Below, in pieces: positions 9,125-18,692 of a stretch of DNA of 52,840 bases; position 1 is the first letter of the stretch; each line of letters opens with the position of its first letter. A program made the position numbers and the translations under genes. The notes under the pieces were generated by a model. That model did no database searches and was not told the DNA's origin. It was given only the letters and a program-made list of their open reading frames with translations. Origin of the DNA: Flavobacteriaceae bacterium (GTDB taxonomy: Bacteria; Bacteroidota; Bacteroidia; Flavobacteriales; Flavobacteriaceae); the NCBI GenBank assembly GCA_021647985.1, contig JAKITQ010000021.1:1-52840 (forward strand), in the 5' to 3' direction.

Positions 9125-9138
9125 CCTATTAATCTTAA

Positions 9139-9146
9139 CAAATATA
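9139..9146 (-). promoter_or_regulatory. Candidate -7 box for the M23 peptidase gene
   Basis: The minus strand reads TATATTTG (TAnnTTTG), 14 bp before the ATG at 9124. That leaves a very short leader, and no -33 element is clear. Confidence 0.3.
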
Positions 9147-9209
9147 CAATGTTTTTAAATTGAAATTTTAATCAGTCAATCGAAAAAGCTATACTTTTGT
9201 CTAAAATTT

Positions 9210-9788
9210 TTATTTATAAAAATTCATTTCGTCAAGGTATTTCCATACTTCATGTGGCAATAATGTGCGAATATTCTTTTTTAACGGGATGGCTTTTCTA
9301 ATAAAAGTTGAAGAAATTTCAACAATTGGAGCATCTATAAAATGTATCTTTGGATGATTGTGAAATTTAGTAATTTCTTTTTGCTGGTAAATTCTTGGGT
9401 AAACATAAATTTCATGATTTTGAAGTATAACTTCATAATTTTTCCATTTATGAAAGGACTGTAAATTATCTTCGCCCATTATCAAACTAAAATTATTTTC
9501 AGAATATTTATCGTATAAATGAGCCAAAGTATCCACTGTATAATTAGGCTGTTTTAATGCAAATTCAATATTTGAAGGTTTCAATTTGGGATAATCATCT
9601 GTAGCTCTTAATACCATTTGATAACGATGATTATCTTCCAACAAAGTGTTTTTCTTTTTAAAGGGATTATGAGGAGTTACAACAAACCAAACTTCGTCTA
9701 AATCGGTAAATTCAGTCATGTGGTTTGCAATAATCATATGACCTATATGGATAGGGTTAAAAGTTCCAAAGTACAATCCAGCCTTCAT
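9210..9788 (-). CDS. nadD: Nicotinate-nucleotide adenylyltransferase
   Basis: NadD joins nicotinate mononucleotide and ATP to form deamido-NAD in NAD synthesis. The 192-residue protein has the nucleotidyltransferase motif GTFNPIHIGHM at residues 8-18, with the HxGH catalytic histidines, and the C-terminal ISSTFIRKAI motif near residue 160. FVVTPHNPFKKK is the substrate loop. It is the last gene of a yicC-gmk-nadD run, 37 bp after gmk, which is a common order in Bacteroidetes. Confidence 0.95.
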   Translation of the reverse strand: MKAGLYFGTFNPIHIGHMIIANHMTEFTDLDEVWFVVTPHNPFKKKNTLLEDNHRYQMVLRATDDYPKLKPSNIEFALKQPNYTVDTLAHLYDKYSENNFSLIMGEDNLQSFHKWKNYEVILQNHEIYVYPRIYQQKEITKFHNHPKIHFIDAPIVEISSTFIRKAIPLKKNIRTLLPHEVWKYLDEMNFYK

Positions 9789-9825
9789 AAAATTTTTATT
9801 TTTATATCCCTCTAAACAATTTCAA

Positions 9826-10404
9826 TTATTTATCGATAAATTCACTTACCAAAGTTTCTGCTTCTTGTTTGGCTGTTTCCAGATTATCATTTACTAAAAT
9901 AACATCAAAATCTTTTGCAAATTTAAATTCTCTTTCTGCCTTAGCCACACGTTCTTTAATTTTTTCTTCTGTTTCTGTTTGCCTGTTACGCAATCTTTTT
10001 TCCATCTCCTCTCTAGACGGTGGTTGTACAAATACAGCAAGTGTTTGCTCAGGAAATTTTCTTTTAATTCGCATACCTCCATTTACGTCAATATCAAAAA
10101 TAGCATGTTTTCCTTGGCTCCAAATTCTGTCTACTTCGGTCTTTAATGTTCCATAAAAATTATTTTTATAAACCTCCTCCCATTCAACAAAGTTTTCTTC
10201 ATCAATATTTTTTTTAAAAGCATCTATGGAAATAAAATGGTAATCTTTACCATCAACCTCCTCGCCTCTTTTTTCTCTTGATGTTGCAGAAATTGAAAAG
10301 TCTAAATGCAATTTCTTTTGTGCCAATAAATGATGTACTATGGTTGTTTTACCAGAGCCAGACGGAGCCGAAAAAACAATGAGTTTTCCTGAGATATTAT
10401 GCAT
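9826..10404 (-). CDS. gmk: Guanylate kinase
   Basis: Guanylate kinase converts GMP to GDP with ATP. The 192-residue protein has the usual length, with the P-loop SAPSGSGKTT at residues 12-21, the GMP-binding region SREKRGEEVDGKDYHFI and the lid region RLRNRQTETEEKIKERV. It lies between yicC (2 bp upstream) and nadD (37 bp downstream) on the minus strand. Confidence 0.95.
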   Translation of the reverse strand: MHNISGKLIVFSAPSGSGKTTIVHHLLAQKKLHLDFSISATSREKRGEEVDGKDYHFISIDAFKKNIDEENFVEWEEVYKNNFYGTLKTEVDRIWSQGKHAIFDIDVNGGMRIKRKFPEQTLAVFVQPPSREEMEKRLRNRQTETEEKIKERVAKAEREFKFAKDFDVILVNDNLETAKQEAETLVSEFIDK

Positions 10405-10406
10405 TA

Positions 10407-11258
10407 TTATAAAACATTTAATAATTGTTCTTTGATTTTTTCAAGCTCATCTTTCATTTGAACAACCATTTTTTGCATGGGGGCAAAATTAGCTTTTGAA
10501 CCAATCGTATTAACCTCTCTTCCAATTTCTTGAGAAATAAATCCTAATTTTTTTCCGTTAGAAACATCACCTTCTAATTCTTCTAAAAAATATTTCAAAT
10601 GGTTTTTCAATCTTACTTTTTCTTCTGTAATATCCAGTTTTTCAAGATAATATATCATTTCTTGTTCAAAACGATTTTCATCAACTGTGAGTTTTAACTC
10701 TGTTATTGCCTTGTATAATCGATCTCTAACTGCTTGAAGTCGTTCATTGTCTAATGCAATCACTTCTTCTAAGTTAATTTTTATGGTATTTATTCGTCCT
10801 ATAAAATCATCCATTAATACCTTGCCTTCATCCTTTCTAAATATCTGTAAATGATTTAAAGCTTCATCAATACTTTTTTCTATTTCAAACCATTCATTTT
10901 CATTTAATTCTTCTCTTTCTACTTTTAAAACATCGGGTAAACGCATAGCAATAGGCAGTACATCCGATTCAGAACCCATTGCTTTTAATTGTTCTATATA
11001 TTTTTGTACCACCCCCACATTAATTCGTGAAGTTACCTCTTCAGCTGTAGCCTCAATATAAAATGATAAATCAATTTTACCACGTGTTAATTTCTTGGCT
11101 AATTTTCGTCTAATTGCAACTTCTTTTTCACGGTAAATAGCAGGTACTCGGGTATTTAAATCAAGATTTTTACTGTTTAAAGATTTAATCTCAATGGTGA
11201 TTTTTTTTGTAGGTAATTGAATAACGGATTTACCATAACCGGTCATTGATTGTATCAT
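10407..11258 (-). CDS. yicC: YicC/YloC-family endoribonuclease
   Basis: The 283-residue protein starts with the diagnostic MIQSMTGYGK and contains EIKSLNSKNLDLNTRVP. It ends with the conserved block ISQEIGREVNTIGSKANFAPMQKMVVQMKDELEKIKEQL. Members of this family are oligomeric endoribonucleases in E. coli and Bacillus. It is the first gene of the yicC-gmk-nadD operon, and a TAACTTTG box lies 20 bp upstream. Confidence 0.93.
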   Translation of the reverse strand: MIQSMTGYGKSVIQLPTKKITIEIKSLNSKNLDLNTRVPAIYREKEVAIRRKLAKKLTRGKIDLSFYIEATAEEVTSRINVGVVQKYIEQLKAMGSESDVLPIAMRLPDVLKVEREELNENEWFEIEKSIDEALNHLQIFRKDEGKVLMDDFIGRINTIKINLEEVIALDNERLQAVRDRLYKAITELKLTVDENRFEQEMIYYLEKLDITEEKVRLKNHLKYFLEELEGDVSNGKKLGFISQEIGREVNTIGSKANFAPMQKMVVQMKDELEKIKEQLLNVL

Positions 11259-11277
11259 ACTTAAAATTTATAGTATG

Positions 11278-11285
11278 CAAAGTTA
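11278..11285 (-). promoter_or_regulatory. Candidate -7 box for yicC-gmk-nadD
   Basis: The minus strand reads TAACTTTG, a TAnnTTTG match 20 bp before the yicC ATG. I see no TTG at the expected -33 distance. Confidence 0.4.
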
Positions 11286-11321
11286 CAACACTTCGTTTAA
11301 TTTTAAATTATGAATGTTGAA

Positions 11322-11338
11322 CCTGCCTCGCCGGCAGG
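11322..11338. repeat. GC-rich palindromic repeat CCTGCC-N5-GGCAGG
   Basis: CCTGCC at 11322-11327 pairs with GGCAGG at 11333-11338 across a five-base loop (TCGCC). It is a GC island in very AT-rich intergenic DNA between yicC and the EamA gene. The form is one I associate with dispersed intergenic palindromes in Flavobacteriaceae; only one copy is in this window. Confidence 0.5.
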
Positions 11339-11458
11339 CAGAGCGTGAGTTAAGTATTTTAATATCAATAAGTTACACTATTTAGATGCTATTGAATAAT
11401 TAGCTATAAATCAGTCGCATATAAAAAACATAACGAGCTAATTTAGTCGAAAGCCTCA

Positions 11459-12352
11459 TTATTGCACCTTTTCTTTAGGTTTTCTTGTTACTAAATATAC
11501 GCCTATAAATATAAGTAAAGTTGCTATTATTTTCAATTCATCTATCGAATCACTTCCAACTATTAATGCATAAGTACTGGCGATTACAGGTTGTAAATAA
11601 ATGAAAATACTCAAGGTTGTAGGCTTTAATTTTTTAATTGCAAATAAATTGAACATATAGGTCAAAACGGTTGTAAATAATACAACAAAACCAATTTTAT
11701 ATAAAGCACTAGATGGAATGATATTCCAATTTATTACATTGAATTCAGAAAACCCAAAAGGAATAACCATAATTAATCCAAACAAATAAATCCATTTTGC
11801 TAAAGTTAAAGGGTGGTATTTTTTAGTTAAGTTTTTTATCAATATCAAATACATCGCATAAGATGATGCGTTGATAAATATCAATAAATTTCCTAATGAG
11901 GCATTAGTAGCTGTATTTTGATTGCGACTATAAACGATAAGTAATATTGCACCAAGCATACCAATTAAAATTCCCAGTAATTTTTTCTTTGTTGCTTTTT
12001 CTTTTAAAAATATCGTGGCAAAAATTAAAACCATTATGGGAGTAGTTACCATAATTACTGATGCACTTATAGGGGTGGTTAAACTCAATCCTTTAAAAAA
12101 TGCCAACATGTTTAAAGCAATTCCAAAAACAGAAGCTAATATTATGCGTAAATAGTCATGTAAAATTATTTTTTCCTTTTTTAAAAAAAGTCCTACAAGC
12201 CAAAAAACTAAAGTTGCTCCCAATACTCTTAAAAAAATAAAACCATAAGGTTTTACATAAAGGGGCATCACGTCTTTAGCAACGGTAAAGCTAATACCGT
12301 AAATTATTGCTGCAATAAATGCCAATAAAAATGCAATATTTCTAGATCCCAT
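11459..12352 (-). CDS. EamA/DMT-family transporter
   Basis: This inner-membrane carrier has about ten hydrophobic helices in two EamA repeats (about residues 1-135 and 150-290). Motifs include ASSYAMYLILIKNLTKKYHP and the helix-10 region LLIFIGVYLVTRKP. The substrate cannot be read from sequence; members export amino acids, metabolites or drugs. I start at ATG 12352 (MGSRNIAFLLAF); an upstream in-frame ATG at 12373 adds seven unlikely residues. About 200 bp of non-coding DNA lies on either side, so it is probably transcribed alone. Confidence 0.85.
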   Translation of the reverse strand: MGSRNIAFLLAFIAAIIYGISFTVAKDVMPLYVKPYGFIFLRVLGATLVFWLVGLFLKKEKIILHDYLRIILASVFGIALNMLAFFKGLSLTTPISASVIMVTTPIMVLIFATIFLKEKATKKKLLGILIGMLGAILLIVYSRNQNTATNASLGNLLIFINASSYAMYLILIKNLTKKYHPLTLAKWIYLFGLIMVIPFGFSEFNVINWNIIPSSALYKIGFVVLFTTVLTYMFNLFAIKKLKPTTLSIFIYLQPVIASTYALIVGSDSIDELKIIATLLIFIGVYLVTRKPKEKVQ

Positions 12353-12544
12353 TTTTTTATAATTTAATATCACAACACCCCATTAAGTTATAAGTTTTGA
12401 GTGTAGAATTATGAGTTAAATAGATGGTAATTAACATTTTAATTAATTAAAAATGTTTTTACTGTTCTGACATTCAATATTTTACAAAATATTAAGAAAC
12501 CATTGTATCAGAAACTTAAATAACACTCTTTAATTAAACTAAAA

Positions 12545-12568
12545 AACCACGGATAAAAACCCGTGGTT
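12545..12568 (-). terminator. Intrinsic terminator of sodA
   Basis: AACCACGG and CCGTGGTT form an 8-bp stem with an 8-base loop. In the direction of sodA transcription the stem is followed by a run of T. It lies 22 bp beyond the sodA stop codon. Confidence 0.75.
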
Positions 12569-12589
12569 CATATAAAATATATTGGATTC

Positions 12590-13198
12590 TTATTTACCGT
12601 TTTGGTATCTTTTCGAAACTTCTTCCCAATTAATCACATTAAAAAATGCATTGATATAATCCGGACGACGATTTTGATAATTTAAATAATAGGCGTGTTC
12701 CCAAACATCTAAACCTAAAATAGGCGTTCCTTCACATCCTGATCCTGCCATCAAAGGATTGTCTTGATTTGGTGTAGAACAAACTTCAACCTTGCCTCCT
12801 TTATGCACGCATAACCAAGCCCAACCAGACCCAAATCTTGTTGCAGCAGCTTTTGAAAAAGCATCTTTAAAAGCTTCAAAAGATCCAAATGCATCTTGAA
12901 TTGCAGCAGCAACACTACCACTAGGCTCTCCTCCGCCATTAGGCGACATTACTTGCCAAAAAAGATCGTGATTGTAAAATCCTCCTCCATTATTTCTAAC
13001 AGCTGCATTATTCATGTCTAAATTCTCAAGAATATCTTCAATAGATTTTCCTTCTAAATCAGTTCCTGAGATCGCATTATTTAAATTGGAAGTATATCCG
13101 TTATGGTGTTTACTATGGTGAATTTCCATAGTACGTGCATCAATATGAGGCTCTAAAGCATCATAAGCATATGGTAATTTTGGTAATTGAAATGACAT
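12590..13198 (-). CDS. sodA: Superoxide dismutase, predicted Mn type
   Basis: The enzyme converts superoxide to oxygen and hydrogen peroxide in the cytosol. The 202-residue protein has metal ligands His27 (MEIHHSKHH), His77 (FYNHDLFW) and the Asp and His of [19 protein letters not shown]. The active-site Gln appears in TPNQDNPLM, the position used by Mn enzymes rather than the Fe-type position near residue 70. [11 protein letters not shown] and GSGWAWL also fit the Mn type. It has its own TATCTTTG box and its own terminator, so it is probably monocistronic. Confidence 0.93.
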   Translation of the reverse strand: MSFQLPKLPYAYDALEPHIDARTMEIHHSKHHNGYTSNLNNAISGTDLEGKSIEDILENLDMNNAAVRNNGGGFYNHDLFWQVMSPNGGGEPSGSVAAAIQDAFGSFEAFKDAFSKAAATRFGSGWAWLCVHKGGKVEVCSTPNQDNPLMAGSGCEGTPILGLDVWEHAYYLNYQNRRPDYINAFFNVINWEEVSKRYQNGK

Positions 13199-13234
13199 AA
13201 TTATGTGATTTTAAATAGTTATTATTATTTTTAT

Positions 13235-13242
13235 CAAAGATA
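13235..13242 (-). promoter_or_regulatory. Candidate -7 box for sodA
   Basis: The minus strand reads TATCTTTG (TAnnTTTG), 37 bp before the ATG at 13198. No -33 TTG is visible at 17-23 bp. Confidence 0.4.
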
Positions 13243-13312
13243 CATATTATTAAAAGTAAAATTTCATAATCATCTATAGAAAATAATTATTTACAAATAA
13301 ATAAATGCTATA

Positions 13313-14611
13313 TCAGTTTTCAATTCTCAATTGATGTAAAGCCTTTGCTACAGTATTATGTGATACCGTTTTGTTTTCTAATTGAGAACTTATAATTTTT
13401 TTTTCATGCAAATTAGCCTCAAGCTGATTTAAAATATTCACCAAATGCATTTTCATATGACCTTGCTGTATACCTGTTGTTGTCAGGGCTTTAAGTGCCG
13501 CAAAATTTTGAGCCAAGCCGGCAACGGCAATTATTTGCATCAATTCCTTAGCGGAAGGGTTTTGTAATATTTCTAAAGAGAGTTTTGCTAAAGGGTGTAA
13601 TTTGGTTAAACCTCCAACGGTTCCAAGTGATAAAGGAATTTCAATCCAAAAATAAAACTTTCCATTTTCAATTTTGGCATTGGTCAAACTTTTATAGGTA
13701 CCAGACTTTGCCGCATAAGCATGCGCTCCGGCTGCAACTGCTCTAAAATCATTTCCTGTAGCTAAAACTACAGCATCTATACCGTTCATAATACCTTTGT
13801 TATGGGTAACCGCCCTATATGGCTCTATATTCGCAATTTGTACAGCTTCCACAAATTTTTGTGCATAATATGTAGGGTTTTCTGTAAAAAAATCTGAAAC
13901 ATCACAACTAACTTCAGCTCTTACCAAACATTCAGGAACATAATTAGATAAAATACTCATAACAATTTTAATGTCTTGCCTTACGCTATTAAGATTATCT
14001 GTTCTAAATTTTTCTGCAATAGCTTCTAAACAAGAATTAATAAAATTAGCACCCATACTATCGGCAGTTTCGAAAGTAACATGTAACTGATAATAGTTAT
14101 CCAGTTTGATGGTTTTATCACGTAGCTCAATATCTAAAATACCGCCGCCGCGTTTTCGCATATTGGCTGTAATATCATTTGTAGAATCAATCAATTGATC
14201 TTTAGTTTTTGTAAAATACTTTTTTAAATCATCAAAATCACCCGAATACATAAAGTGTACCTGACCAACTTTTGTTGTAGATATTACATTTGCCATGAAT
14301 CCACCTTTTGAACTCCAAAATTTTGCAACCAAAGAAGCTGCTGCTACTACCGAACTTTCTTCAATAGCCATTGGAATGGTATAGGCTTTGTTATTGATAA
14401 TAAAATTAGGCGCTATGGCATAGGGTACATAAAAATTAGAAATAGTGTTTTCTATAAATTCATCATGTAATTGTTGCAATTTTTCATTTTGGTTTTGGTA
14501 CTGCTTTAAGGTCGCTATACCCTCTTTAACATTGCTAAAAAAATTATTTGCAAGCCAATTAATTTTTTCTTCTTTTGATAATTTTGAAAATCCTGTTACT
14601 GTTTTTGACAT
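13313..14611 (-). CDS. mvaA: Hydroxymethylglutaryl-CoA reductase, class II
   Basis: The 432-residue protein matches class II HMG-CoA reductase. Motifs in order are IPMAIEESSVVAAAS (Glu84/Glu85), ETADSMGANFINSC, the catalytic-lysine region THNKGIMNGIDAVVLATGND, GTVGGLTKLHPLA and the C-terminal His region GIQQGHMKMHL. Class II enzymes are often called degradative, but in Flavobacteriaceae this gene probably makes mevalonate for isoprenoids, since many members use the mevalonate route. In related genomes it lies by the same S9 peptidase, as here, where it is divergent from it; a GHMP kinase that I would expect nearby is absent. Confidence 0.92.
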   Translation of the reverse strand: MSKTVTGFSKLSKEEKINWLANNFFSNVKEGIATLKQYQNQNEKLQQLHDEFIENTISNFYVPYAIAPNFIINNKAYTIPMAIEESSVVAAASLVAKFWSSKGGFMANVISTTKVGQVHFMYSGDFDDLKKYFTKTKDQLIDSTNDITANMRKRGGGILDIELRDKTIKLDNYYQLHVTFETADSMGANFINSCLEAIAEKFRTDNLNSVRQDIKIVMSILSNYVPECLVRAEVSCDVSDFFTENPTYYAQKFVEAVQIANIEPYRAVTHNKGIMNGIDAVVLATGNDFRAVAAGAHAYAAKSGTYKSLTNAKIENGKFYFWIEIPLSLGTVGGLTKLHPLAKLSLEILQNPSAKELMQIIAVAGLAQNFAALKALTTTGIQQGHMKMHLVNILNQLEANLHEKKIISSQLENKTVSHNTVAKALHQLRIEN

Positions 14612-14880
14612 TTAATATATTGTTTACTGTGGTAAAGATAAACATTCCAAGCCTAAATTTTAATGGCTTAAGTTTAAAGAATTAGGTAATCATTTACTAT
14701 TAAACTACATTAAAATTAATAACTTTCAAGAATTCGTATTTTTTTAATTAATATTTGTGTTAATTATTATCTGTGTTCTTTAAAAATGAAAAAAGAAACT
14801 TTAACTTTTACCTCTTTTTTAATAATAATTTTAATATTTTTTCCGTAAACTTGGCAAATTATTATTTTCAAAACTTTATA

Positions 14881-17085
14881 ATGAAAAAAATACTTATTCT
14901 TTTTCTCGCATTTACAACAACCTTTTTTGCTCAAAAACAAGATATTACATTAGACGATATTTGGGTAAATGGAACTTTTAGAACTCAAGGTTTAGAGTCA
15001 TTTAGCGCCATGAATAATGGCGATTTTTACACCATTTTAAATCAAAACAGTTTTGGAACTTATCTAGACAAGTATGATTATGCTACTTTAAAAAAAGTAG
15101 AAACCATTGTTACTGGAAATGATTTGGCAGGTATTAAATATTTTGATGATTATACTTTTAGCAATGATGAATCAAAACTTATTATCGGAACGGATATTAA
15201 CAAAATTTATCGCCATTCAAAAGTTGGTAAATACTATGTTTATCATATTAAAGCTAAAAAATTAGAATCAATTTCAGATCTTCCAATCCAAGAACCTACT
15301 TTTTCACCTGATGGAAATAAAATAGGGTTTGTTTATCAAAATAATTTATACATCAAAAATTTAGAAACTTCTAAAACCACGCAAATTTCTTTTGATGGTG
15401 AAAAAAATAAAATAATAAACGGTATAACAGATTGGGTTTACGAAGAAGAATTTAGCTTTGTAAGAGCCTTTGATTGGAATACAACTTCCGACAAAATAGC
15501 ATATATACGATTTGATGAAAGTGAAGTTCCTGAATTTTCAATGGATATATATGGTGATAATTTATACCCAAGTCAGGAAGTGTTTAAATATCCTAAAGCA
15601 GGTGAAAAAAACTCTAAAGTAAGCTTACATCTTTACAATTTAAATTCAGAAAAAAACGCTGTTTTAAATTTAGGAAAAAACAAACAATATTATATTCCTA
15701 GAATTCAATGGACTAAAGAAAATAATACCTTATCGGTTATTACTTTAAATAGACATCAAAACAATTTAAACCTTTTATTTGTTGATGGCAACACTTTACA
15801 GAGTCGATTAGTTTTAAATGAAAAAGATGCTGCTTTTGTTGATATAACAGATGATTTGACTTTTTTAAAGGATAATAGTTTTATTTGGACTAGCGAAAAA
15901 GATGGGTTTAACCACATTTACCACTATTCGAATAGTGGTAAATTAATCAATCAAATTACCAAAGGTCCTTGGGAAATAACTAAATATTATGGTTTTAATG
16001 ACAGAACCAAACAGATTTATTTTCAATCAACCGAAGAGGGTTCAATAAACAGAAGTATTTATGCTATAAAAATCAATGGAAAAAACAAACTAAAATTAAG
16101 CAAGTCCGTTGGTAATAACAGTGCAGCTTTTAGTAATAGTTTTAATTATTTTATAAGCACCTATTCCAGTGTAAGTATACCTCCGCTATACACTTTAGTG
16201 GATGCTAAAACCGGAAAAGAAATTCAAGAAATTAAAAATAATTTAAATCTATCTGAAAAATTAAACAACTATAATTTACCTCTAAAAGAGTTTTCTACAA
16301 TAAAAACTAAAAATGGTGAATTCAATATGTGGATGATTAAACCTACTGATTTTGACCCAAATAAAGAATATCCACTGCTAATGTTTCAATATTCTGGTCC
16401 TGGATCACAACAAGTTACAAATCGATGGGGAAATATTTGGCGACATGATTACTGGCATCAAATGATGGCTGATAAAAACTATATTATTGTTTGTGTTGAC
16501 GGTAGAGGAACTGGTTTTAAAGGTAGAGATTTTAAAAAAGTAACCTATAAAGAATTAGGTAAATATGAAATTGAAGATCAAATAGAAGCTGCCAAAGAGC
16601 TCGGTAAAAGAAAATATATTGATACCAAAAGAATTGGGATTTGGGGTTGGAGTTATGGTGGTTATATAAGTTCTTTAGCAATTACCAAAGGTGCCGATGT
16701 CTTTAAAATGGCAATTGCAGTTGCCCCAGTAACATCTTGGCGTTTTTATGATACTGTTTATACAGAGCGCTATCTACAAACTCCGCAAGAAAACCCAAGT
16801 GGTTATGACGAAAATTCACCAATCAATTTTGTAAGTTTGTTAAAAGGTGATTATCTACTTATACACGGTACTGGAGATGATAATGTGCATGTGCAAAATT
16901 CTATGCGGATGGTAAACGCTTTGATCAAAGCAAATAAACAATTTGATTATTTTAGTTATCCCGATAGAACCCATGGTATTTATGAAGGAGAAAACACCAG
17001 ATTACACCTATTCACAAAAATGACTAAATTTATCGATAATTCATTGGGCAAATCTTTGAATAAAGAAACCCAAATTAAAAAATAA
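14881..17085 (+). CDS. Secreted dipeptidyl-peptidase IV-type S9 peptidase
   Basis: This exported serine peptidase (734 residues) releases dipeptides from peptide N-termini. I start at ATG 14881, which gives a clean signal peptide (MKKILILFLAFTTTFFAQ); an in-frame ATG 36 codons upstream would add an Asn/Phe-rich stretch and bury the signal. A DPPIV beta-propeller (about 80-450) is followed by an alpha/beta-hydrolase domain with Ser591 in GWSYGGY, Asp666 in HGTGDDNVH and His698 in DRTHGIY. The propeller's DWVYEEEF matches the double-Glu motif that binds the substrate amino terminus. Two peptide transporters follow at short spacing. Confidence 0.93.
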   Translation: MKKILILFLAFTTTFFAQKQDITLDDIWVNGTFRTQGLESFSAMNNGDFYTILNQNSFGTYLDKYDYATLKKVETIVTGNDLAGIKYFDDYTFSNDESKLIIGTDINKIYRHSKVGKYYVYHIKAKKLESISDLPIQEPTFSPDGNKIGFVYQNNLYIKNLETSKTTQISFDGEKNKIINGITDWVYEEEFSFVRAFDWNTTSDKIAYIRFDESEVPEFSMDIYGDNLYPSQEVFKYPKAGEKNSKVSLHLYNLNSEKNAVLNLGKNKQYYIPRIQWTKENNTLSVITLNRHQNNLNLLFVDGNTLQSRLVLNEKDAAFVDITDDLTFLKDNSFIWTSEKDGFNHIYHYSNSGKLINQITKGPWEITKYYGFNDRTKQIYFQSTEEGSINRSIYAIKINGKNKLKLSKSVGNNSAAFSNSFNYFISTYSSVSIPPLYTLVDAKTGKEIQEIKNNLNLSEKLNNYNLPLKEFSTIKTKNGEFNMWMIKPTDFDPNKEYPLLMFQYSGPGSQQVTNRWGNIWRHDYWHQMMADKNYIIVCVDGRGTGFKGRDFKKVTYKELGKYEIEDQIEAAKELGKRKYIDTKRIGIWGWSYGGYISSLAITKGADVFKMAIAVAPVTSWRFYDTVYTERYLQTPQENPSGYDENSPINFVSLLKGDYLLIHGTGDDNVHVQNSMRMVNALIKANKQFDYFSYPDRTHGIYEGENTRLHLFTKMTKFIDNSLGKSLNKETQIKK

Positions 17086-17101
17086 TTTAAAAACACTAAA
17101 T

Positions 17102-18664
17102 ATGTCAACCATTTCACTAAAACCACATCAAAGAGAACTTTTTGGTCACCCAATTGGACTTTATTTCTTATTCTTTACCGAAATGTGGGAGCGTTTTTCA
17201 TATTATGGGATGCGCGCATTGTTAACACTATATTTAGTAGAAAAAACGACAAATGAGAACCCTGGTTTAGGGTGGACAGCTTCAGAATCAATTATGCTTT
17301 ATGGGTGGTATACCATGTTAGTTTATATTGTATCCATCCCTGGAGGTATTATTGCCGATAAAATTTTAGGACAAAAAAAAGCCGTCATGTATGGAGCTGT
17401 AATTCTTGTTGTTGGTCATAGTATTTTAGCTATAGAAGAAATGTGGGCTTTTTATTCAGGTCTTGGTTTAATTATAGCTGGAGTGGGAATGTTAAAACCT
17501 AATATCTCAACAATGGTTGGCGGTTTATATAAAAGTGGAGATATTAGAAGAGATAAAGGTTTTAGTATTTTTTATATAGGAATAAACTTAGGTTCATTAT
17601 TAGCAACTTTTATTGTTGGATATGTAGGAGAAAAAATTGGTTGGCATTATGGTTTTGGTTTGGCTGGAATTGGGATGCTTTTTGGACTAATGGTATATAT
17701 TTATGGGCAAAAATACCTAACTCATGTTGGAAATAAAACTTCAGAGGATGAAAAAAAAGATCAAGTATCTATTTCTCATATTTTTTTAGAATTAACAAAA
17801 TCGCCTAAACAATTTGGTCTTGTTATAGTTATGATTATTTTTTCTATTTATGTTGGCGGCTTTGTTTTAACAGGAGTTGATCATTGGGCTTATGCAGGGT
17901 TGTTTGTTTTTTTATCACTTGTTGTAGGAATGCTATTAATGATTTATAAAAGTTTAAGAAACGAAGTTGAAAAAGATAGATTTTTAGTCGTTTTACTCTC
18001 CTTTTTAATTGTTATTGTTTTTTGGGGAGCCTTTGAACAAGCGGGTGGTTTAATGAGTATTTATACTAAAACAAAAACAGATAGAATATTGTTAGGTTGG
18101 GAAATTCCAGCAACATGGTTTCAAAGTTTAAATGCAGGGTTTATTATTTTATTAGCAGTTGCAGTTGCTAATTTTTGGGCAAAAAGAAAACTAAAAAGTA
18201 AAGAAGCTTCATCTATTTTTAAAATGGCTACTGGTACCATGATTATGGGAATAGGGTTTGTTTTTATGGTTTTTGCAGTAAGAGATTATGAAGCAAACGG
18301 CGCTTCAGCAATGTATTGGTTGGTATTGGCTTATTTATTTCATACTGTTGGAGAACTTTCTTCTTCGCCAGTATCCTTATCTTTTGTAACCAAATTAGCT
18401 CCTGTAAGATATGCTTCTCTTATGATGGGTTTATATTTTGCATCTACAGGCTTAGGTAATAAAGTCGCTGGTGTTTTAGGTGAGAACGCTTCTGAATATG
18501 GAGAATATTCAATATTCATTGGCATTACTATTTTCACTGTGATATTTGGGATGCTAGTTTTAGCTTTGCTCAAACCTTTAAAACGATTAACCCATGGTGC
18601 TGAAGACAACGAACATGAATTTAGTGAAGCCGAATTATTAGAAAAAGAATCTGAAATTACATAA
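17102..18664 (+). CDS. POT-family proton-coupled peptide transporter (first copy)
   Basis: This MFS-type carrier imports di- and tripeptides with protons. The 520-residue protein has 12-14 hydrophobic helices and the diagnostic ExxERFxYY motif in the first helix (Glu27, Glu30, Arg31 in TEMWERFSYYGMR). Further POT signatures are GGIIADKILGQKKAVMYGA and FSIFYIGINLGSL. It starts 16 bp after the S9 peptidase gene, so peptide release and uptake are very likely co-expressed. The next gene is a paralogue. Confidence 0.93.
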   Translation: MSTISLKPHQRELFGHPIGLYFLFFTEMWERFSYYGMRALLTLYLVEKTTNENPGLGWTASESIMLYGWYTMLVYIVSIPGGIIADKILGQKKAVMYGAVILVVGHSILAIEEMWAFYSGLGLIIAGVGMLKPNISTMVGGLYKSGDIRRDKGFSIFYIGINLGSLLATFIVGYVGEKIGWHYGFGLAGIGMLFGLMVYIYGQKYLTHVGNKTSEDEKKDQVSISHIFLELTKSPKQFGLVIVMIIFSIYVGGFVLTGVDHWAYAGLFVFLSLVVGMLLMIYKSLRNEVEKDRFLVVLLSFLIVIVFWGAFEQAGGLMSIYTKTKTDRILLGWEIPATWFQSLNAGFIILLAVAVANFWAKRKLKSKEASSIFKMATGTMIMGIGFVFMVFAVRDYEANGASAMYWLVLAYLFHTVGELSSSPVSLSFVTKLAPVRYASLMMGLYFASTGLGNKVAGVLGENASEYGEYSIFIGITIFTVIFGMLVLALLKPLKRLTHGAEDNEHEFSEAELLEKESEIT

Positions 18665-18692
18665 TAAATTAACAACCTATTCAAATAATTTT

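Noticed and set aside
9192..9199. Plus-strand TACTTTTG box
   Set aside because: It matches the -7 consensus, but both neighbouring genes are on the minus strand and it would only drive RNA antisense to nadD; such 8-mers occur by chance in AT-rich DNA.
13313..14611. HMG-CoA reductase as sign of horizontal gene transfer
   Set aside because: Class II enzymes are common in Flavobacteriaceae, and the base composition and neighbours match the rest of the window.
14773..14880. N-terminal extension of the S9 peptidase
   Set aside because: It is Asn/Phe-rich, unlike any S9 protein, and would place the signal peptide internally.
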